Below, one piece after another: positions 25,524 through 33,866 of a stretch of DNA of 46,572 nt (position 1 is its first letter; every line of letters begins with the position of its first letter). Source of the DNA: Butyrivibrio sp. Su6 (lineage in GTDB: Bacteria; Bacillota; Clostridia; Lachnospirales; Lachnospiraceae); the NCBI RefSeq assembly GCF_900108105.1, contig NZ_FNUR01000017.1:33102-79673 (forward strand). The letters are read 5' to 3'. A program made the translations under genes and the position numbers. The notes under the pieces were generated by a model. The model saw only the letters and a program-made list of their open reading frames with translations. It had not been told where the DNA came from and did no database searches.

Positions 25524-26963
25524 TCACTTTAAAACTGCCTTTAGATATTCCCAAACATTTCCTGCTGACTTAACAGAAAGTCTCTCCTTGGTTGAGTGAA
25601 TATCCTGCATATCAGGGCCGATTGAAATGCAATCAAGGCCTTTTATCTTTTCACTTAAGATGCCGCACTCAAGACCTGCATGAATAGCCATAAGTCTAGG
25701 GCTCTTTCCATACATTTCCTCATAAACTTTAACCATGTGGTCACGAAGTTCTGAATGCTGTCTGTATTTCCAGCCCGGATACTGGCCTGATACTGAATAT
25801 GTGCCGCCAAAAGTAGTAACGATTGTTGCAACCTTTTTGATAAGCTGGTTCTTGGCAGACTCAACGCTGCTTCTGACTGAGTGCTCAAGTGTGATAGCTG
25901 AGTCTTCTGTCTTAATGATTCCAAGGTTCAATGAAGTCTCAACAAGTCCTTCAACTGCTGCGCTCATAGCCTGTACTCCGTCAGGTAAAGAAATGATTGC
26001 GCTGATAATCATTCTTCCGTCTTCAAATTTAGCGCATGAGTAGTTATCCTCAACTCCTGCCTCAGTGCATGTGATATTTACATTAGGATCCTTAACTTCA
26101 AGCTCACCCTTAACTTCCTCAAGAGTCTGCTCTACGCTCTCCTTAAAATCGACTACATTTCCAGCAGGAACAACAACCTTAGCTACGGCGCCTGAAGGGA
26201 TGGCGTTATCAGCTACTCCACCTTCTATAGATACAAGGGAGATTTCAGCCGCATCCATCGCATTCAAAAGAGTTCTTGCTAAAATGTGATTAGCGTTACC
26301 TCTTCCGCACTTGATCATTTCGCCTGAATGTCCACCGAGCAAACCGTCTACTTTTACTTCGTATAAAACGCCGTTCTTATTCTCTTTTTCAAAAGAAAAA
26401 TCCGAGTAAATTCTAGCACCGCCTGCGCAGCTTGTAATGAAAGCGCCTTCCTCTTCATTATCGATATTGATCATCTTCTTACCCTTTAAGGAAGAAAGAT
26501 CTATTGCTGTAGCACCAAACATTCCTGTCTCTTCATTGGTTGTGATAACAACCTCAAGTGGTGGATGAGGAATCTCATCAGAGTCAAGAAGTGCAAGGCA
26601 GTAAGCAACTGCAATTCCGTCATCTCCGCCAAGGCTTGTTCCCTCAGCCCAAACATACTCTCCATCTGTCTTGCAGCGAAGTCCCTCTGTGAGCATGTCT
26701 ATGTCACATGAATCCTCCTTAACTGCAACCATATCCATATGTCCCTGCAGGATTACTGGCTCTTTATCCTCATATCCCTTGCTGCCTGGAGCTTTGATAA
26801 TTACATTAAGTTCACTGTCCTGAATAACTTCAAGGTTTCTTTCCTTGGCAAAAGAAACAAGATAATCACTTATTTTCTGTAAATTTCCGGAACCATGTGG
26901 AATATTACACAGCTCCTCAAAAAAATGAAATACTGCTTTTGGTTGTAAATTCTCGTATGCCAT
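25524..26963 (-). CDS. pepD: Aminoacyl-histidine dipeptidase (peptidase M20C, PepD)
   Basis: 479 residues from the ATG at 26963 (MAYENLQPKAVFHFFEEL), with GGAGG 8 bases before it; the frame extends upstream to 27041 without a site. Zinc ligands and catalytic residues are visible: H75 and D77 in LQGHMDMV, D115 in GGDDGIAVA, E144-E145 in TTNEETGM, and NIDNEEEGAF. A lid/dimer domain follows, and the final HAGLECG and SIGPDMQDIHS motifs are typical of PepD. A cytoplasmic metallopeptidase that splits Xaa-His and related dipeptides, feeding amino acid supply. It lies 25 bases upstream of the TetR gene in the same direction and may be cotranscribed. Confidence 0.93.
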   Translation of the reverse strand: MAYENLQPKAVFHFFEELCNIPHGSGNLQKISDYLVSFAKERNLEVIQDSELNVIIKAPGSKGYEDKEPVILQGHMDMVAVKEDSCDIDMLTEGLRCKTDGEYVWAEGTSLGGDDGIAVAYCLALLDSDEIPHPPLEVVITTNEETGMFGATAIDLSSLKGKKMINIDNEEEGAFITSCAGGARIYSDFSFEKENKNGVLYEVKVDGLLGGHSGEMIKCGRGNANHILARTLLNAMDAAEISLVSIEGGVADNAIPSGAVAKVVVPAGNVVDFKESVEQTLEEVKGELEVKDPNVNITCTEAGVEDNYSCAKFEDGRMIISAIISLPDGVQAMSAAVEGLVETSLNLGIIKTEDSAITLEHSVRSSVESAKNQLIKKVATIVTTFGGTYSVSGQYPGWKYRQHSELRDHMVKVYEEMYGKSPRLMAIHAGLECGILSEKIKGLDCISIGPDMQDIHSTKERLSVKSAGNVWEYLKAVLK

Positions 26964-27023
26964 ATCTATAGCCTCCGCTTTAATACTATCTTTAGTTTCC
27001 TTCAATGCTACATTTTTACTGCA

Positions 27024-27056
27024 TAAAAAAAGGAATATCACAATGTGATACTCCTT
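27024..27056 (-). terminator. Terminator of the infC-rpmI-rplT operon
   Basis: Stem AGGAATATCAC (27031-27041) / GTGATACTCCTT (27045-27056) with one mismatch, followed on the minus strand by seven T (plus-strand A at 27025-27031). About 50 bases past the rplT stop. Confidence 0.9.
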
Positions 27057-27104
27057 AATTCTATATCAAAAAAACTATATTTTCAATGAAAGTTTCCGAT
27101 TGAA

Positions 27105-27461
27105 TTATGCAATCTTTGTTTTTGCAAGCTCAGCAAGTGTCTTGAATCCTTCTGGATCATTTACTGCAAGCTCAGCGAGCATCTTTCTGTTGATGTCAAC
27201 ACCTGCAAGCTTAAGACCATGCATAAGGTTGCTGTATGAAAGACCGTTGATTCTAGCAGCTGCGTTGATACGTGTGATCCAAAGAGATCTCATATCTCTC
27301 TTCTTCTGCTTACGTCCAGCAAATGCAGAAGTAAGTGCTCTCATAACTGACTGCTTTGCTACTCTATACTGTTTTGATCTTGCTCCTCTGTAACCTTTTG
27401 CAAGCTTTAATACTCTATTGTGCTTCTTCTTGGCATTCAATGCGCCTTTAACTCTTGCCAT
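27105..27461 (-). CDS. rplT: 50S ribosomal protein L20
   Basis: 118 residues, full family length, beginning [37 protein letters not shown]. It binds 23S rRNA early in assembly of the large subunit. In Firmicutes L20 also binds the leader of its own operon and shuts it down; a matching leader is present at 28316-28455. Last gene of the infC-rpmI-rplT operon. It starts at an ATG with AGGAGG upstream. Confidence 0.98.
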   Translation of the reverse strand: MARVKGALNAKKKHNRVLKLAKGYRGARSKQYRVAKQSVMRALTSAFAGRKQKKRDMRSLWITRINAAARINGLSYSNLMHGLKLAGVDINRKMLAELAVNDPEGFKTLAELAKTKIA

Positions 27462-27520
27462 CTTAATATCCTCCTAATTTCTAATAACCAAACTTGTCAA
27501 TTCTTCACTAAGCGTTAAAT

Positions 27521-27721
27521 TTATGCGTAAGGAAGAATGCTCTTCATTGCCTTAACATTTGTAGCGTCAACAAGTCCAGCATGTCTAAGATTTCTCTTTC
27601 TCTTTGTAGACTTCTTTGTTAAGATGTGGCGCTTATACGCTTTGTTTCTCATGAGCTTTCCTGTGCCAGTAACTTTGAATCTCTTGGCAGCAGCTCTCTT
27701 TGTTTTCATCTTTTGCTGCAT
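27521..27721 (-). CDS. rpmI: 50S ribosomal protein L35
   Basis: 66 residues, very basic, [46 protein letters not shown], matching L35 along its length. The N-terminus MQQK replaces the usual MPK. ATG preceded by AGGAGGATTTAAGTT. Middle gene of the infC operon, a standard order. Confidence 0.98.
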   Translation of the reverse strand: MQQKMKTKRAAAKRFKVTGTGKLMRNKAYKRHILTKKSTKRKRNLRHAGLVDATNVKAMKSILPYA

Positions 27722-27789
27722 AACTTAAATCCTCCTGTGAATCTCAGTAATTTTGTGGAACTTTATTTTTAACCAATACTTGGCAAAAA

Positions 27790-28299
27790 TCAATTCTTCT
27801 TTTCGGCAAGGAACATTGTCATACTACGTCCCTCAACCTTAGGCTGTTTCTCAACAACAGCAACATCGCTAAGTGCCTGAGCAAAATCTGTAAGAATATG
27901 TACGCTTGCTCCCATGTGAGCCATCTCACGACCACGGAAACGAAGAGTGATCTTAACTCTGTTTCCTTTCTCAAGGAACTTCTTAGCTGCATTCACCTTA
28001 GTATTAAGATCGTTTGTATCAATATTAGGTGAAAGTCTGATTTCTTTAATCTCGACAGTTTTCTGTTTCTTCTTAGCTTCTTTCTCTTTGCGAAGCTGTT
28101 CGTACTTAAACTTACCATAATCAACAACTCTGCAAACAGGTGGTTTAGCTGTTGGCGCGATCATAACAAGATCAACACCCTCATCGTCAGCAATCTTTCT
28201 GGCATCTGCAATAGCCATAACCCCAAGCTGCTCACCATCAATACCAATTACACGAACTTCCTTAGCTCTGATCTGTTCATTAATAAATAACTCGCTAAT
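27790..28299 (-). CDS. infC: Translation initiation factor IF-3
   Basis: 169 residues; keeps the two subunits apart and checks start codons. The N-domain starts SELFINEQIRAKEVRVIGIDGEQLGVM; the C-domain has EIRLSPNIDTNDLNTKVNAAKKFLEKGNRVKITLRFRGRE. The start is most likely ATT at 28297-28299: GGAGG (28308-28312) is exactly 8 bases before it. The in-frame ATG at 28314 overlaps that ribosome binding site and has none of its own. AUU starts of infC are known in other bacteria and let IF-3 control its own translation. A leader with L20-type attenuator precedes the gene. Confidence 0.95.
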   Translation of the reverse strand: MSELFINEQIRAKEVRVIGIDGEQLGVMAIADARKIADDEGVDLVMIAPTAKPPVCRVVDYGKFKYEQLRKEKEAKKKQKTVEIKEIRLSPNIDTNDLNTKVNAAKKFLEKGNRVKITLRFRGREMAHMGASVHILTDFAQALSDVAVVEKQPKVEGRSMTMFLAEKKN

Positions 28300-28315
28300 G
28301 GTTTTATCCTCCATA

Positions 28316-28455
28316 CTATGAAAAAAGGTGAATACACATTGTATCCACCTATAATCTCAATTCATCCAAACATAATCAGTTTGTTTTGAAAGATATTAAC
28401 ACCTGAAGCCCTTGCCGCAGGGTGAGAGTGGATACTCTGCTTTGTTTTCAAATAC
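28316..28455 (-). ncRNA. Ribosomal protein L20 leader (infC operon attenuator)
   Basis: The minus-strand RNA contains AGAGTATCCACTCTCACCC and further pairing segments, then a terminator stem GGTGGATACA / TGTATTCACC (28327-28349) followed by six T, just before infC. Sequence and position fit the Firmicute L20 leader: L20 binding favours the terminator and reduces expression of infC-rpmI-rplT. The 5' end is set from the promoter at 28462-28490. Covariance search would settle exact limits. Confidence 0.85.
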
Positions 28456-28461
28456 TCATAT

Positions 28462-28490
28462 ACGATATCACAGTCCAAATATACTGTCAA
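28462..28490 (-). promoter_or_regulatory. Sigma-A promoter of the infC operon
   Basis: On the minus strand TTGACA (28490-28485), a 17-base spacer, then TATCGT (28467-28462). The -35 box overlaps the stop codon of the VanZ-like gene. It places the transcript start near 28455, at the head of the L20 leader. Confidence 0.75.
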
Positions 28491-29032
28491 TACCCTTTTT
28501 GTTTTTTCTTGTTAGCAAGTGGTCTAAATATCGTCATTCGCCCTGTCCAGCCAACAATTCTGGTGATGATTATACCAGGCAAAATTCCCATGCAATCAAT
28601 CAAGACATCTCTTTTTGAAGGGCTTCGCCCTGATACAAAGGACTGGTGGTACTCATCAAGGCAGGCAAATCCTGCACAGAAAGCTCCGGCAAAAAGCACC
28701 AGGAGTGGCCCTCTGAGTCCATATACATATAGAGGAAACGCAACAGACACTGCCAGTAAAAAATACTCTGTGACATGGGCGGTCTTTCTGACATAGAACT
28801 GCGATGCTTCGGACAGATCTTCAATCTGAGCCTTGGACCAGCCCCTGTCAAGCTTCTCATTGGCATAGCTGAAAACCTTTATACCAACCTGATAGCTGAG
28901 CTGGCTGCTCACGTCGCCTTCCTGTCCTGAAAACATGAATATCACACACATCATTATGATCGCGGGTACAAAAGAAAGTGGCTTAAGCACAAACCGCAAT
29001 GTTTGTTTGATATACATTAAAAAATACTTCAT
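28487..29032 (-). CDS. VanZ-like family membrane protein
   Basis: 181 residues with about four helices. Family marks are MFSGQEGDVSSQLS near the first helix, RKTAHVTEYFLLA, and DEYHQSFVSGRSPSKRDVLIDCMG. VanZ of enterococci raises teicoplanin resistance by an unclear route; most family members have unknown roles and this one should not be read as resistance. The start overlaps the flavin reductase stop by 4 bases (ATGA), so the two are coupled. Confidence 0.9.
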   Translation of the reverse strand: MKYFLMYIKQTLRFVLKPLSFVPAIIMMCVIFMFSGQEGDVSSQLSYQVGIKVFSYANEKLDRGWSKAQIEDLSEASQFYVRKTAHVTEYFLLAVSVAFPLYVYGLRGPLLVLFAGAFCAGFACLDEYHQSFVSGRSPSKRDVLIDCMGILPGIIITRIVGWTGRMTIFRPLANKKKQKGY

Positions 29033-29646
29033 TTTTTCTTCTTTGCCTTTTTAGCAGTGCCCTTTTTTGCAACACTATAGCCAAACTTTCCGACTTTTTC
29101 CCCAAGCATAAAATACTCGCCATGGGAATAAGCCACAAGCTTAGCCTTTCCAAGGTCAAGCCTTCCCTTGTCATCCAGTAATTTGTCATCTACTGTAACA
29201 CACATTACCTCTGCGATAAAGATAGTATGGCTTCCCAGATCAATTGACTGTTTTACCTTGCACTCGATATTAACAGGGCTCTCTGCTATTCCCGGAGCTG
29301 ATATTTTCTGGGATTCAAGAGGTGTTAAGTTCATCTCTTTAAACTTATCATATTCCCGTCCGGAACGTACACCGCACCAGTCTGCTGCCCTCGCAAGTTT
29401 TTTACTTGTGAGATTAACTACAAATTCCCCTGTCTCCTTGAGAATATCATAGGAATATCTCTCTTTACGTACAGATATTGATAGCATGGCCGGGTCACTA
29501 CAGATAGTCCCAGCCCATGCAACTGTTATTATATTAGGCTTTTCGCCCTCACGCATGCAGCTAACCATAACTGCAGGTGTGGGATAAAGCATATTGCCCG
29601 GTCGCCATATTTCTTTTGCCATATAAGCACCACGCCTTTCCGCCAT
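29029..29646 (-). CDS. Flavin reductase-like FMN-binding protein
   Basis: 205 residues. Split-barrel flavin-binding domain: MLYPTPAVMVSCMREGEKPNIITVAWAGTICSDPAMLSISVRKERYSYDILKETGEFVVNLTSKKLARAADWCGVRSGREYDKF. It probably binds FMN and moves electrons between NAD(P)H and flavin or another acceptor. The C-terminus is a Lys-rich tail (KKGTAKKAKKKK) of unknown use. The first ATG at 29646 lies 3 bases after the PepF stop; a second at 29622 (MAKEIWRP) gives the family N-terminus and has GGAAAGG at a long distance. I kept the first because of coupling. Confidence 0.85.
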   Translation of the reverse strand: MAERRGAYMAKEIWRPGNMLYPTPAVMVSCMREGEKPNIITVAWAGTICSDPAMLSISVRKERYSYDILKETGEFVVNLTSKKLARAADWCGVRSGREYDKFKEMNLTPLESQKISAPGIAESPVNIECKVKQSIDLGSHTIFIAEVMCVTVDDKLLDDKGRLDLGKAKLVAYSHGEYFMLGEKVGKFGYSVAKKGTAKKAKKKK

Positions 29647-29649
29647 AAC

Positions 29650-31446
29650 TTACTTCATGATTTCTTCCATCTCATCTAGAGCTTCACCAAATACCTTAAG
29701 TGCCGCATCGATAGGAGCCTTTGTTGTAAGATCAACTCCAGCGATCTTTAAGAGGCTTACAGGATCCTGTGTGCATCCGCTTGAGAGGAACTTCTTGTAC
29801 TGCTCAACTGCAGGAGCGCCCTCTTTAAGAATTCTGTCAGCAATCGCAACAGCAGCAGCAAAGCTTGTAGCATACTGATAAACATAGAAGTTGTAATAGA
29901 AGTGTGGAATTCTGCACCACTCCCAGCCAATAAGTTCATCAGAGATCATATCCTCGCCAAAGTATTCCTTATTGAGGTTATAGTATACATTATAAAGAGA
30001 ATCTGCTGTAAGAGGCTCACCATCTTCAGCCATCTTGCAGGTCTTTCTCTCAAATTCCTCAAACATTGTCTGACGGAACATTGTGCTCTTAAAGCTCTCA
30101 AGGAAGTGATTTACGATAAAGGCCTTTTCTTCCTTGCTCTTAGCATGATCTTTAAGATAATGGTACAAAAGAACTTCATTAGTAGTAGACGCTACTTCTG
30201 CAACGAAGATTTTGTAACCTGCATCAATGATGTTCTGAGCTTTGCTTGAATACCATGAATGCATTGAATGTCCCATCTCATGAACAAGTGTAAAGACATC
30301 ATTCAAAGTATCATTGTAGTTAAGAAGCATGTATGGATGTGTTCCGTATACATTTGATGAATACGCACCGCTTCTCTTTCCTTCATTCTCGACCACATCA
30401 ATCCATCTGTTCTCATATGCCTCTTTTACGACTGCCAGATAATCTTCGCCAAGAGGAGCAAGGGCCTTAAGAGAGATCTCTTTTGCCTCATCATATGTCA
30501 CATTCATGTCAAAATCAGGGATCATTGAAACATAGACATCATACATGTGAAGTTCGTCTACTCCAAGGAGCTTTTTCCTGAGAGAAACGTATCTGTGCAT
30601 TTTGTCCATGTTACCATGAATGGACTCGAACAGTGAATCGCAAACTAAAGGTGATACGTTGTTACCATCAACTGCCGCCTCAAAGCATGAATCATATTTT
30701 CTTGCCTTTGACTCGAAGATTCTTGCCTTAACTTCGCCGTCATACATAGCAGTCCATGTATTTTTGAACTCTGCAAATCTTGTATAGAAAGCCTCAAAAC
30801 TTGCCTTTCTTAAATCTCTGTCATGAGACATCTGTGTTGGAACAAATCTTCCCTGTGAAAGCTGAACCTCTTCTCCCTTTGAATCTTTTACTGAAGGGAA
30901 CTTAAGATCAGCGTTTGCAAGCATTCCGAAGGCCTTCTGAGAAGCGCCCTCAAGCTCACTTGCTGATGCCAAAAGAGCTTCCATGTTGCTGTCAAGCATG
31001 TGAGCCTTTAATCTTCTGATATCCTTTATTGCTCTCTTGTATCTGTCAAGCTCAGGAACCTGTGCATAGAGCTTTTCAAGGTCCTCATCAGAAATATCAA
31101 CGATCTCAGGGTTCATGAAGGCTGTTTTTTCTCCTGCAGCAACGTAAGCTGACATTGACCTTCCGCTCATTCCCTGGTACTTGGAATTAGATGTATCCTG
31201 ATCAAATCTCTTATGGGCATATCCATGAACTCTGTCAACTAAAAGTTCAAGTTCCTCTGAAAGCTTAAACGCCTCAAGAAGACACTTTCCATCGGAAAGC
31301 TTCCCCTGAAGAGCTGCTATTTTATCAGCTACTTCACCTATCTTTTTAAGCTCTTCTTCCCACTTATCCTCATTTTCGAAAATATCCTCAAGTCGCCATG
31401 TAAGTTCCTTTGCGACTTCATCTCTTTTTGGTAATCTTTCCTGCAT
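29650..31446 (-). CDS. pepF: Oligoendopeptidase F (peptidase M3)
   Basis: 598 residues, normal length. Cytoplasmic zinc peptidase that cuts short peptides of about 7-17 residues. The zinc motif HEMGH is at residues 389-393 (FTLVHEMGHSMHSWYSS), with the downstream Glu in EVASTTNE. N-terminal oligopeptidase F domain starts near LPKRDEVAKELTWRLEDIFENEDKWEEEL. AGAAGGAGA before the ATG. It lies 13 bases downstream of a HAD phosphatase gene, in an operon running HAD-pepF-flavin reductase-vanZ. Confidence 0.96.
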   Translation of the reverse strand: MQERLPKRDEVAKELTWRLEDIFENEDKWEEELKKIGEVADKIAALQGKLSDGKCLLEAFKLSEELELLVDRVHGYAHKRFDQDTSNSKYQGMSGRSMSAYVAAGEKTAFMNPEIVDISDEDLEKLYAQVPELDRYKRAIKDIRRLKAHMLDSNMEALLASASELEGASQKAFGMLANADLKFPSVKDSKGEEVQLSQGRFVPTQMSHDRDLRKASFEAFYTRFAEFKNTWTAMYDGEVKARIFESKARKYDSCFEAAVDGNNVSPLVCDSLFESIHGNMDKMHRYVSLRKKLLGVDELHMYDVYVSMIPDFDMNVTYDEAKEISLKALAPLGEDYLAVVKEAYENRWIDVVENEGKRSGAYSSNVYGTHPYMLLNYNDTLNDVFTLVHEMGHSMHSWYSSKAQNIIDAGYKIFVAEVASTTNEVLLYHYLKDHAKSKEEKAFIVNHFLESFKSTMFRQTMFEEFERKTCKMAEDGEPLTADSLYNVYYNLNKEYFGEDMISDELIGWEWCRIPHFYYNFYVYQYATSFAAAVAIADRILKEGAPAVEQYKKFLSSGCTQDPVSLLKIAGVDLTTKAPIDAALKVFGEALDEMEEIMK

Positions 31447-31459
31447 TTCTTTTCTCCTT

Positions 31460-32125
31460 CTATATTATTTTAGAGAAATCTCCATCCTGTACGAAGATGT
31501 AATCTACGCCATTTGCCTTGGCTACTCCACCATCGCTAAAAACCTCATTCCCTATCATAACGCATTCAGTAGGGTTTAATCCATGCTTTTTTAACAGTTT
31601 TTCCATGAATTCTTTTTGAGGCTTTTTTATGCCTTTATCCGATGATATGAAGATGTCGTCAAAACACCTTGCGATTCCCACATCCTCCAGCTCTTTCCTG
31701 GTGAAAAAGAGCTGTGCATTAGACAAAAGAAATATCTTTTTTCCGGCACTTTTCAGCTCTTGTAAGAGCCTGTCTGTATCCGGGTACTTGCAGAGTTTAT
31801 CCCTTGACGCCTCCCTGAAGAAGATGCAAAGTGGCTCTAAGCTGCCGGGATCCACTGCATTTTCTTTTCCAATAAGTTTAGCCCATACATTCTCTATTTT
31901 TATCTCCGGATACTCCGCGTGAGTCTTCTCTGTAAGGGCCTCTGTTTCCTCTTTACATGCCAAAAGATATTTCTCACGAAGGTCTGCTCCTGTGTAATCT
32001 GCGCCATATTCTTCAGACAGCTTTTGGGCCATTTTCGCCCAAAGCTCAGGCTGTTCCTCATCTGTGTGGATATCCACTAAAGTTCCATATAGATCAAAAA
32101 TGTAATTCTTATATTTGTAAGCCAT
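31460..32125 (-). CDS. HAD family hydrolase (YjjG/phosphoglycolate phosphatase-like)
   Basis: 221 residues from the ATG at 32125 (MAYKYKNYIF), 8 bases after AAAGGAG; an upstream GTG at 32134 overlaps that site. HAD motif I is FDLYGTLVD (Asp nucleophile DLYGT), motif II LLSNAQ, and motif III/IV KKPQKEFMEKLL...MIGNEVFSDG. Helical cap between motifs I and II. A cytoplasmic phosphatase, possibly a nucleotidase like YjjG or acting on a sugar phosphate; the substrate is not readable. First gene of the pepF operon. Confidence 0.92.
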   Translation of the reverse strand: MAYKYKNYIFDLYGTLVDIHTDEEQPELWAKMAQKLSEEYGADYTGADLREKYLLACKEETEALTEKTHAEYPEIKIENVWAKLIGKENAVDPGSLEPLCIFFREASRDKLCKYPDTDRLLQELKSAGKKIFLLSNAQLFFTRKELEDVGIARCFDDIFISSDKGIKKPQKEFMEKLLKKHGLNPTECVMIGNEVFSDGGVAKANGVDYIFVQDGDFSKII

Positions 32126-32192
32126 ATTCCGCACTCCTTTTACAATTAGGAAGATTATAACATTTTTTGCCAGTGCAAATTAAAAAATCTTC

Positions 32193-32221
32193 TTTACAAC
32201 ATCTATTGTCTATGCTAGAAT
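32193..32221 (+). promoter_or_regulatory. Promoter of tRNA-Trp
   Basis: TTTACA (32193-32198), exactly 17 bases, then TAGAAT (32216-32221), with the tRNA starting 30 bases further on. Confidence 0.75.
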
Positions 32222-32251
32222 AACATTCGTTGGTGCAAAAGCCATAAATAA

Positions 32252-32323
32252 AGGGGAATCATACAATGGCTAGTATGCCGGTCTCCAAAACCGCTCATGC
32301 GGGTTCGAATCCTGCTTCCCCTG
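32252..32323 (+). tRNA. tRNA-Trp (anticodon CCA)
   Basis: 72 bases. Acceptor stem AGGGGAA / TTCCCCT with G as discriminator. D arm ATAC-AATGGCTA-GTAT. Anticodon loop CTCCAAA gives CCA for UGG. T arm GCGGG-TTCGAAT-CCTGC. The only flaw is a C-C at the top of the anticodon stem (27-43). CCA is not encoded. Its last 24 bases are repeated at 37805-37828, marking an integration site. Confidence 0.93.
32300..32323 (+). repeat. Attachment-site direct repeat, left copy (in tRNA-Trp 3' end)
   Basis: 24 bases beginning CGGGTTCGAA and ending TTCCCCTG. Identical to 37805-37828. It covers the T arm and 3' acceptor strand, the usual target of tRNA-directed integrases. Confidence 0.88.
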
Positions 32324-32331
32324 TTAAATGT

Positions 32332-32380
32332 AAAAAGACTGGAATCCAGATATTCTCTGTGATTTCAGTCTTTTTCGTTG
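32332..32380 (+). terminator. Terminator after tRNA-Trp, on the island side
   Basis: AAAAAGACTG (32332-32341) pairs with CAGTCTTTTT (32366-32375); the T-run is part of the stem. It now ends the tRNA transcript. Confidence 0.8.
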
Positions 32381-32488
32381 TTAAAAATCTTTTGTTGTAA
32401 ATGTCTGTTTTGGTTCAAAAAGGTACGTTTTGGAACAGTAAATTTAGGGTGATTTTATGGTGGTAAATCGCTTGTCAATCGCAAAAAC

Positions 32489-32875
32489 TTATTTGAACTT
32501 ATTCTTAAAAATAATCTTTCCTTTCGTTAATATATCTCTGGCTACAAACTCTTTGCTCTTGTCTAGTGCAGCTTGAGAATTAAAAGTCAGAATATCATAA
32601 TCCTGATCTTCATTTATCTTATAGAGTTTAGTCTTGAAGTCATCATATGACTTTGATCTAAACAATCTTGACCTTGTTACATTACTCACAATAGCAAGAT
32701 CAATATCAGATCGTTTGGTACACCTCTTTTCTAAAGATGAACCAAACAGGTAAATAGTATCAATTAGCTTACATTCTGCTGCAATCTTGATTATTTCCTC
32801 GATAATATCCTTTTTTATGTCCGCAACTCCAAAAGAGTCACCAACATTATTCTTCATTGTTACAATATTGCACAT
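32489..32875 (-). CDS. MNT-type nucleotidyltransferase domain protein
   Basis: 128 residues from the ATG at 32875, 5 bases after AAAGGAG; two earlier in-frame ATGs lack a site. The nucleotidyltransferase motif is present: LFGSSLEKRCTKRSDIDLAIV, with G45-S47 and metal ligands D57 and D59. A third acidic position may be D97-region YDILTF. The domain alone fits minimal nucleotidyltransferases that act as antitoxins to HEPN RNases by AMPylation. No HEPN gene is found next to it, so it could be orphaned or work with another island gene. First gene inside the island. Confidence 0.8.
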   Translation of the reverse strand: MCNIVTMKNNVGDSFGVADIKKDIIEEIIKIAAECKLIDTIYLFGSSLEKRCTKRSDIDLAIVSNVTRSRLFRSKSYDDFKTKLYKINEDQDYDILTFNSQAALDKSKEFVARDILTKGKIIFKNKFK

Positions 32876-33032
32876 GATAACTCCTTTCATCGCAAACAAT
32901 AGTCTAAAAAGGGTAACCCAGTCATCTTATTGCTATGATATCGGCAGTTCTTGATGATGTCTTGGTATAATTATAATAACAAAAATAGGATGGCATTTCC
33001 ACCATCCCATCATTGTCACAACTATCTATTTT

Positions 33033-33134
33033 CAACTAAGGGACTCGAACCCACGACCGCGATTCACATGTGTTACCATAATACCTCACTGTTTCAGAGG
33101 ACACTCCAAACTCTACCAACTGAGTTACAATCCC
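33033..33134 (-). other. tRNA-like relic within the island
   Basis: The minus strand begins like a tRNA (GGGATTG-TA-ACTC-AGTTGGTA-GAGT: acceptor, D arm) and ends with a T-arm-like GTGGGTTCGAGTCCC. The middle is about 33 bases too long, no normal anticodon arm forms, and the 3' acceptor strand does not match. Probably a decayed or fused tRNA, perhaps carried by the element. It is not annotated as a functional tRNA. Confidence 0.45.
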
Positions 33135-33167
33135 TATAAGGATACTTTTAGGGAATAAATAATATCA

Positions 33168-33728
33168 TCATGTGTCAAAGACATCTAAAGCTTTAATTAT
33201 TTTTTGATCAAAAACATCTTGGCTGTTTCCCTCTACCGATAAAATGAGCTTTTCAAAAGATTCATAAGATGGCTGTTTAAAAGTAAATGCATCATTCTGT
33301 GGAAATACATTTCGGATTAATTTCACAACACTTTTTACGCTTGATGGATTAATACTGTCACCTCTAGCTGATAGCATTGCAAATGCTATTCCTAACCTCC
33401 AAGTAAGCGTCTTTGCACATATGGCATTAAAATAAATTCCAATTACAGGAACGTTTCCTAACACTTTATCAGCAACAATATCAAATAATAATTCACTATT
33501 CATTCCTGCTATTATTCCTGATATAACCTCTTCATTTACAGCAGTTCTATGATATAGATCACGTAATTTATTAAGCATATCACCATAATGGGTAAAAATA
33601 GTTGTACCATCTGCAATAAGTGTAAATGGAAATCCAAACAAGCCACTTAAACCTTGAATGAACAAATTAGAATTTGCTTTCATTTCAATGATATTGTATG
33701 CCGTTTTAGCTGTATCCACATTACTCAT
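33168..33728 (-). CDS. Small hydrophobic protein, possibly DUF697/EcsC-like
   Basis: 186 residues, not firmly recognised. Two amphipathic or membrane-associated stretches are visible: LFIQGLSGLFGFPFTLIADGTTIFTHYG (about 22-49) and LGNVPVIGIYFNAICAKTLTWRLGIAFAML (about 89-118). The pattern with PVIG...N...T.RLGIA resembles DUF697 and EcsC-like proteins, which are linked with membranes and sometimes with GTPases. The C-terminal third is polar. Start ATG with GGAGGGATCA upstream. It lies 139 bases after the flagellin stop in the same direction, and could be read from the same transcript. Confidence 0.6.
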   Translation of the reverse strand: MSNVDTAKTAYNIIEMKANSNLFIQGLSGLFGFPFTLIADGTTIFTHYGDMLNKLRDLYHRTAVNEEVISGIIAGMNSELLFDIVADKVLGNVPVIGIYFNAICAKTLTWRLGIAFAMLSARGDSINPSSVKSVVKLIRNVFPQNDAFTFKQPSYESFEKLILSVEGNSQDVFDQKIIKALDVFDT

Positions 33729-33866
33729 ATTGATCCCTCCTGCAATTGCTACTGTTTGTATAGATTACCACCGAAAAGTATACAGTATGTAAACTATCTA
33801 TAATATTATAATGATTAATTTATAATAGTATTATTAACATGCAGAATTATCAGGCAATATCAATTA

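Noticed and set aside
28487..29032. Glycopeptide resistance gene
   Set aside because: VanZ-like proteins are widespread; no vanHAX or other resistance genes are near.
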